From positions 124,001-188,000 of the forward strand of contig DYHH01000004.1 of the NCBI GenBank assembly GCA_020724265.1: 64,000 bases of DNA, in the 5' to 3' direction. The stretch is from Melioribacter roseus. GTDB taxonomy: Bacteria; Bacteroidota; Ignavibacteria; Ignavibacteriales; Melioribacteraceae. A program made the position numbers and the translations under genes. This document shows, piece by piece, positions 63,059-64,000 of this stretch. Each line of letters starts with the position of its first letter. The first letter of the stretch is position 1. The notes under the pieces are model-generated. The model made no database searches. It was not told where the DNA came from and worked only from the letters and a program-made list of their open reading frames with translations.

Positions 63059-64000
63059 ATGAAGAAAAAATATCTTTACTGGGGTCTTGTTGTTGTATTT
63101 GTTGTCTTAATGGCTCTTCCGAAAATATCATGGGATAGCAACGAAGCTCAAGCGTCATCAAGTACACAAAACCAATCTATTAATGCCGAAGGATTAATAA
63201 TTAAGAAAACCGAAGTATCGGATAAAATATTTTTGAATGCTTCATTACAAGGCGATGAAGAAATTGAACTTCGTACCGAAATCCCGGGTAAGGTTATCAA
63301 CATAAATTTTGAAGAGGGGAGCCGTGTCAAAAAAGGTGATCTTCTTGTTAAAATTAATGATGCCGATCTTCAAGCTCAACTTATGCGTGTTGAATCACAA
63401 TTAAAATTAGCGGAAGAAAAAGAATTCCGTTCAAAACAATTGGTTGAACAAAATCTTATCAGTCAAGAAGAATATGATGTTCTATTAAATGAACTTAATA
63501 TACGTAAAGCCGAACAAGCTCAATTAAAGGCACAAATCGAAAAAACTGAAATCTATGCACCCTTTGATGGTGTTGTTGGTCTTCGTTATATAAGTGAAGG
63601 AAGTTATATAACATCGGCAATTAATATTGCAATACTCACCAAAACTAATCCCATAAAAATTGATTTTGCGGTTCCGATTAAACATGCCAATAAAATAAAA
63701 GAGGGAATGACAATAAAAATAAAAGTCCCTAATTCGGAAAAAGTATTTGATTCAAAAATTTATGCTATCGACCCTAAAGTTGATCCTTCAACAAGAACTT
63801 TAAAAGTTAGAGCAAAAGCAGATAATAGTTCCGGTATCTTAATACCCGGTTCTTATGCCGAAGTAGAAATTGTTGTTGATCAAAACACAAAAAGTATATT
63901 AGTTCCTACGGAAGCAATTGTTCCGGATATTGCAGGTGAATTAGTTTACCTTTACAAAAACGGGAAAGCTATTCCGTCAAAAGTAAGTATTGGTTTGAGA
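63059..64000 (+). CDS. RND efflux periplasmic adaptor (membrane fusion protein), 3' truncated
   Basis: The gene starts with ATG at 63059 (MKKKYLYWGLVVVFVV) and runs off the right edge. The 314 visible residues show a single N-terminal membrane anchor, then a lipoyl-like half (LRTEIPGKVININFEEGSRVKKGDLLVKIN), a coiled-coil hairpin (ADLQAQLMRVESQLKLAEEKE...QLVEQNLISQEEYDVLLNEL), the second lipoyl half (IYAPFDGVVGLRYISEGSYI), and the beta-barrel (IDFAVPIKHANKIKEGMTIKIKV). It is the HlyD/AcrA-type adaptor; an RND pump and perhaps an outer-membrane channel are expected just beyond the window. Confidence 0.92.
   Translation, partial: MKKKYLYWGLVVVFVVLMALPKISWDSNEAQASSSTQNQSINAEGLIIKKTEVSDKIFLNASLQGDEEIELRTEIPGKVININFEEGSRVKKGDLLVKINDADLQAQLMRVESQLKLAEEKEFRSKQLVEQNLISQEEYDVLLNELNIRKAEQAQLKAQIEKTEIYAPFDGVVGLRYISEGSYITSAINIAILTKTNPIKIDFAVPIKHANKIKEGMTIKIKVPNSEKVFDSKIYAIDPKVDPSTRTLKVRAKADNSSGILIPGSYAEVEIVVDQNTKSILVPTEAIVPDIAGELVYLYKNGKAIPSKVSIGLR

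Overview
The window is AT-rich, gene-dense bacterial chromosome with no rRNA, tRNA, phage or transposase. The gene content points to the Bacteroidota/Chlorobiota/Ignavibacteriota group, most likely an Ignavibacteria-type organism. The signs are type IX secretion (T9SS) genes (porU, porV, a PorZ-like propeller protein and several C-terminal sorting domains), a bacillithiol gene (bshC), bacterial microcompartment (BMC) shell genes, and two promoters resembling the TTG / TAnnTTTG pattern of Bacteroidota. The phylum is inferred from gene families only.

Layout. 1-12051: cell-surface and T9SS block: porU (5' end off the window), porV, an M6-like protein whose zinc motif is lost, a metallopeptidase/propeller/beta-barrel fusion, and a small membrane protein. 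12081-19111: housekeeping genes (der, a CoA-disulfide-reductase-like flavoprotein, upp, a TPR protein, a Rel (p)ppGpp enzyme, ruvX). 19128-20207: a self-contained two-gene BMC shell unit with its own promoter and terminator. 20219-23746: envelope genes (YbbR-like, S41 protease, zinc-ribbon membrane protein, SnoaL-like secreted protein). 23801-31925: a 9-bp tandem repeat, a DnaQ-UvrC fusion divergent from a YmdB-like phosphoesterase, then folD, an N-terminally extended deoC, a HicB-like orphan, trmH and aroA, meeting bshC head-on. 31990-38838: a perfect palindrome between bshC and a ROK kinase, an ABC-F ATPase, the PorZ-like protein, a PHP phosphoesterase and a Crp/Fnr regulator. 39067-41412: gap and pgk, each closed by a hairpin terminator. 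41464-47104: rhomboid protease, lipoprotein, recQ, ABC-2 exporter pair. 47215-49468: hydroxyacyl-CoA dehydrogenase and ackA. 49483-58: MarC, SDR and FAD oxidoreductases, then a repeat-bearing intergenic region at 52562-52950. From 52951 to the end: SPOR protein, msrB, Nudix hydrolase, outer-membrane protein, EamA exporter, DUF3179 protein, C1 peptidase, a PD-(D/E)XK-like/DUF5655 orphan, pgi, a lipoprotein, and the start of an RND efflux adaptor cut by the right edge.

How it fits together. Surface proteins with sorting domains would be exported and processed by the T9SS, with PorU as the sorting peptidase and PorV as the outer-membrane shuttle. Central carbon metabolism is represented by pgi, gap, pgk, a ROK kinase and acetate kinase. 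The two BMC-H shell proteins, the extended DeoC and AckA, although not adjacent, would suit a DeoC-based (sugar-phosphate type) microcompartment whose remaining genes lie elsewhere. That link is an inference. The most unusual items are the C-terminal domain on the second shell protein, the pseudo-M6 surface protein, the metallopeptidase-propeller-barrel fusion, the nuclease-like/DUF5655 orphan, the bshC/ROK palindrome, and an interleaved A-B-A'-B' repeat at 52653-52684.
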